Part shown: piece after piece, positions 60,310-64,000 of the stretch
How positions within the stretch are numbered: position 1 is the first letter of the stretch
How the letters are laid out: each line of letters opens with the position of its first letter
From: Medicago truncatula
Lineage: Eukaryota; Streptophyta; Magnoliopsida; Fabales; Fabaceae
Length of the DNA stretch: 64,000 bases
Assembly: GCF_003473485.1 (NCBI RefSeq)
Contig: NC_053048.1
Coordinates: 40,110,755-40,174,754 of the forward strand
Direction: 5' to 3'
Notes under the pieces: model-generated
Told to the model about the DNA's origin: nothing
Databases searched by the model: none
Seen by the model: the letters and a program-made list of their open reading frames with translations, nothing else
Translations under genes and position numbers: made by a program

Positions 60310-61342
60310 GTAGCAAATTTATTAATTTTGTAGCTGTAAAACTGATTCAAGCATACGTTTATCTCACTTTGTATTAAATTTTGATATTGGTTTATTTGGA
60401 GCACATCTTATCTTATGTTATGCTCTGTTTTATTGATAAATTTTAGGTCAAAGACCTCCTACGATCTTTTAAATTTTATGTTTAAAGCAAGTTGGTCGTT
60501 AAATTTTTTTTTTTGTTACAAATTGGTTATTTAAGGTTTTTTTTTATTATAAATTGGTTTAAGTCATAATATATTTACATTGTTATCCATTTTTTCAATC
60601 AACTTTGTTAAAAATTGCTTATGGACCATTTAACATTGATGCGTTAGGTTCAAAAGGGTTTATGACATCAAACATGATTACTTAGACATTTTCTTCTTCT
60701 TGTTTTTGAATTCAAGTCTAATTTTACTATATATTTCATCAACAATATTATAAATATGATAAATACACCTATGAACTTTAGTGAGAACGGTGAATTTGGG
60801 CATATCAACTTAACATTAAACGTCAACTTAAACATTTTTTTACAAAGTTTTATAAAAATAAGATAATGATGCATATATTTTATAACTTGAAAGACCGATT
60901 TGTAACAAAAAAAAACATGTTATAACCATATAACTTAGAGGATCGCATGTGATATTCAGCCATTTTTCTTATATAAATCTAAACCATCCAAATATAGTTT
61001 TATCGTTTCATTTTCATTTGTAATTTTAGAGCTTGCTTCTTAACATAGCTTTTTCATGCCCTTTTTAACACGAATGGAACAAAAAGGAATAATCATATTC
61101 CTAAGTTAATACATCTTTACACAAATGAAGGAAGAGTATATTATTCAAACACAAATACAAATTACTATATACCCCTCGAGCTGGCCAAGACTTGGAAAGG
61201 TTAACAAGGAATAATTCTAGCTCATAACCAACTCTTAAGGCAAATTTGAAAACTCTTGTACCTTCATTAGTAGTAGGTTTAATTCCTTCAACCTAATAAA
61301 TTTCTTGATCACCGATCACACACCAAAGATTTGTGAAATAAA
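60310..61342. other. Upstream region of the RTM2-like gene
   Basis: AT-rich spacer. The last few hundred bases should contain the promoter, but no single core element stands out. Confidence 0.35.
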
Positions 61343-62156
61343 ATGGAACACAAACATGCACATAACCGGTCTTATGAAGATTTTGATCCTGTTTTTAAGT
61401 GGCGTAGAGAACAAGACCGTGACACCATTGAGCTTCATCTTCCAGGCAAGTCAATTGCATGTATCTAAATTATATATGGACTTTGTTTAATTCAATTTCA
61501 TTTACTTTGTCATTTTGTGTATACTCGTGTTAAAAAAATGATTTGTTCATTTTTGTTCCTAAATTTAACAAAAACAATGTGTTTATAAACTTTTGTCACA
61601 GACTAGGGCTTTATTTGAGAGTTATGAGGGGTTATTAATTTGTTTTTCAGGTTTTAAGAGAGAGCAAATACGAATTCAAATCAACCATCTTGGTTTTTTG
61701 GTGATAAGTGGAGAGCGTCCATTTGATGGAACTAAATGGAAACGTTTCAAGAAAGAATTTGAACTTCCAAAATATTGCAATGAAGATGCTATTCGTGGCA
61801 ATTTCATGCAGAACATTCTTTCAGTAGTACTGCCAAAAAAAGTTGATCTAATACCTCAAGAGGAACAAGAAGAAGAAGAAAAAATTCCAGAACTTGAAGA
61901 TTTGGATAAATATCAAGAGAAAAATACATATAAGAGTTTGGGATTTGGAGGAAGAGATAGAGAAGAAGAGATTGGAACACTATCAGAATATACTTACAGA
62001 ACAGACAACAAGTTTGGTGAAAATGATGTAGAAACTACTAGAGAGGTTGCTCTTAAATTCATGGTTGTGATAATTGTTGTAATGGTTATTGTAAATTATC
62101 TTGTGGATATGAGCAAAACTGTCATGGCTCAAGGTCAATCATATTTTCAAAATTAG
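61343..62156 (+). CDS. RTM2-like HSP20-domain membrane protein
   Basis: Two exons, 61343-61445 and 61651-62156, 609 nt or 202 residues. The intron begins GC (CCAG|GCAAGT) and ends TTTTTCAG, the standard GC-AG class. The splice joins LHLPG to FKREQIRIQI and restores an alpha-crystallin fold: DTIELHLPGFKREQIRI, LGFLVISGERP, FKKEFELP, then AIRGNFMQNILSVVLPKK. An acidic spacer follows (EEQEEEEKIPELEDL, about 110-125), then a single hydrophobic segment at about 167-187 (ALKFMVVIIVVMVIVNYLV) near the C-terminus. HSP20 plus C-terminal TM is the architecture of RESTRICTED TEV MOVEMENT 2 and relatives, phloem-associated proteins that in Arabidopsis limit long-distance potyvirus movement. Whether this one has antiviral activity is unknown. 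Confidence 0.9.
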
Positions 62157-63748
62157 ATGAGACTATGGTTTGAGGTGGTTCTGTATAAAGTTTAATACTG
62201 TGAAAAAGGAGAAGATTATTATATTCTTATAATAATATTGTACATGTGTTTATAACTTGTTTAATTTTGTTTGAAGTTTTTTTTAGGAAAAAAAATGACC
62301 AAGAGAATAGGACTCTTCTAACTAAAAAAAAAAGACTGAGAATAAAACTCATTCTAAAGCATAATTTGTTGGTTTGTTTCACCAAATGATATGATCTAAT
62401 TCAAGTTGGTCCCATACGAAAATTTAGAGAAAGAAGCTAGAACTAGAAAATTGATTATGAGGCTATACCATGCTTCTAAAGTTGATGAATAGTCTTAATA
62501 AGATAACTACATGCATATGTGCTCCCAAAGACCCAAACTAACAAATTGTGCATAAGAGATCTTCTAGAATAAATCAGAAGAGTCATTATCTTCTTAGCCT
62601 CTCCAATCCATGATCTTATAGTAGGATTCACACATTTATTAGATAAAATAAAAGGGTTCAAAGTTTCGCTATCTAATGGATTAATTTATTAGATCGAGTT
62701 CTCCCTGTGAGCTTAAGTTCTGAGTAACAATTTGTATCTTCATTGAACGTTGGGCCACAAAAAGAGCTATCTATAGGTTGAATTAAGGTACTCCATCAAA
62801 TATTGATAAGTAGGTGAGGCCGAAAAAAAAAAAAACCGATACCCATACGGTAAAAGTTATCATGTCATGGACGTCAACTCTCAAAAGGTGTAACAATGTT
62901 CTAAGTCCAAAGTTGAGTAGATAAAAAGAATTAATATGATACTTAAACCATGACCCTCTCCTTAATAAAACATAACAATCCAAAGGAGTGGTAAGGATGA
63001 CAGATAGAAGATTTCATATTTTTATTTTAAAGGAGAAGATTTCATATTGCTTATCGATATTAGTATGAGTCTATTTATTTAATTCTAATGTATAAAGAGG
63101 AGGACCTCCCTAATTATTTGTGTCTTTTATAGACTAGGAATTTTTATATATTTTACATGAAATTCTAATGTAACAAGTATCGGAGATATAAATTAGTTAC
63201 TTACATTTTAGTCCTAATAGATAATAGTATAAAACATAAATAGTTTGTAACCACCTTATTAGAATAGAACTTTAACTTATGTATACAATTTTATGTTCAT
63301 CAATACACCGGTTAGTATTTTTTCTCTCATTTTTTTCATGGATGTCATGTTTCATAATAATAAGGAAGCGCCTCCCCCTATTTATTTTTCATATATTCTT
63401 TACATGTGAAATGAGTAAATTTAACTATGGATCTCAATTGAGTCAATTTCAGGAAAGATATTGCTTTGTATTGGGTCTCTTGCAACATGGATAAATTGAA
63501 ATAAGAAGTAAGCTAACACTTTTAATAACAAATTCTTAATGAATGGGAGAGTTACAATCTGATTTGAAGGAAACTCGAGAACAAACCAAAACATAACAAG
63601 ATATAAAATTGAGGATCAAATTACAATGACATTAATTAACATAAATAATCATATAATTCAAAAAATTCAAACAAATATAGCAATATATATTGCCAAAAGA
63701 TTAACACAAATACTTGTATTAATAACAATATAAAGCTTCCTAAGTCTC
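62157..63748. other. Intergenic, no gene seen
   Basis: The first 100-200 bases are probably 3'UTR of the RTM2-like gene (A-rich runs at 62283-62330). The remainder is AT-rich spacer with no frame bearing recognisable motifs. Confidence 0.4.
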
Positions 63749-64000
63749 TCATGCAAAGATGACTGCAATTGCAACCATGATTGCCATGACAACTCCAAAC
63801 AGAGATGAAACAACAGAGTGAGCATCAGAAGAAGGTGGTGGAGAAGGAGCAGGTGCACCTTCGGCTAGAACAGTGATGACCAACTTCATTTGACGAGCCG
63901 AACAGTGATCAGCAACTCCACAAACATACCACTTTCTTCCTTCTGTTTTTAGTTGAATGATATCCTTTCCTGTAGAAAGTGCTTCATTTTTTGGTGGAAA
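63749..64000 (-). CDS. Copper-binding phytocyanin, C-terminal part (gene runs off the window)
   Basis: 83 codons plus stop are visible, in one open frame to the window edge; the 5' part lies beyond. It has the end of a plastocyanin-like domain (LSTGKDIIQLKTEGRKWYVCGVADHCSARQMKLVITV), then a short Pro/Ser linker (APAPSPPPSSDAHS) and a hydrophobic tail (SLFGVVMAIMVAIAVIFA), a typical GPI-anchor signal. The copper Cys (WYVC), the His (DHC) and a Met/Gln pair (RQMK) at the axial position are all present. Unlike the two ENODL copies 10-15 kb away, this protein should therefore bind copper. It belongs to the blue copper/uclacyanin-like group and is predicted to sit on the outer plasma membrane. It is not a recent duplicate of the ENODL pair. 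Confidence 0.88.
   Translation of the reverse strand, partial: FPPKNEALSTGKDIIQLKTEGRKWYVCGVADHCSARQMKLVITVLAEGAPAPSPPPSSDAHSVVSSLFGVVMAIMVAIAVIFA

Noticed and set aside
1-64000. CRISPR array, bacterial operon or organelle insertion
   Set aside because: No regularly spaced direct repeats with unique spacers, no ribosome-binding-site-led operons, and no recognisable chloroplast or mitochondrial genes were seen.

Overview
This is an AT-rich plant nuclear window: spliced genes with long introns, RNA polymerase II style promoters and many short DNA transposons. The gene content (early-nodulin-like phytocyanins, GH3 exohydrolase tandem array, ALIS, BPA1-like and RTM2-like genes) and the MITE and SINE families point to a legume, most likely Medicago or a close relative. 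That assignment is inference from recognised families, not from a database search.

Layout. 1-11.4 kb holds a tandem pair of GH3 beta-glucan exohydrolase-like genes on the minus strand. The distal copy (6645-10838) is intact, with nine exons and 632 residues. The proximal copy (473-2674) is a pseudogene that lost its last exon and two splice donors. A 5'-truncated RTE-clade LINE (3264-5462) sits at the junction between the duplicates. 11.9-12.8 kb is an inverted-terminus DNA element. A small GRF zinc-finger/coiled-coil gene lies at 13431-14502. A MIR166 hairpin (minus, about 17228-17414) sits in an otherwise gene-poor 14.5-20.9 kb stretch. 20985-27883 (minus) is a ten-exon ankyrin + RCC1 gene of 1084 residues (IBtk-like), with a probable 5'UTR exon near 29.2-29.35 kb.

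30-41 kb is a transposon-rich block. It contains a 900-bp hAT-like element with a perfect 8-bp target duplication, Tourist and Stowaway MITEs, the start of a PIF/Harbinger gene, and a three-level nest: Stowaway inside a hAT foldback element inside a Harbinger-like element, each level marked by a target-site duplication. 42524-45455 (minus) is an RRM gene of the BPA1 family (262 residues). 48.2-54 kb holds a tandem pair of early-nodulin-like phytocyanins with proline-rich C-terminal repeats. 54419-56388 (minus) encodes an ALIS/CDC50 flippase subunit (349 residues). 57512-59504 is a probable solo LTR. 61343-62156 (plus) is an RTM2-like HSP20 membrane protein with a GC-AG intron. The 3' end of a third phytocyanin, probably GPI-anchored, enters at the right edge.

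The genes do not form a pathway. The recurring theme is local duplication followed by asymmetric decay or insertion: the GH3 pair, the ENODL pair and the sequence upstream of the BPA1-like gene. Undamaged duplicates serve as natural empty sites that date and polarise the insertions. I did not find a wholly new system. The strongest items for a second look are the MIR166 locus, the nested transposons with their hairpin minisatellite, and the stepwise death of GH3 copy 1.
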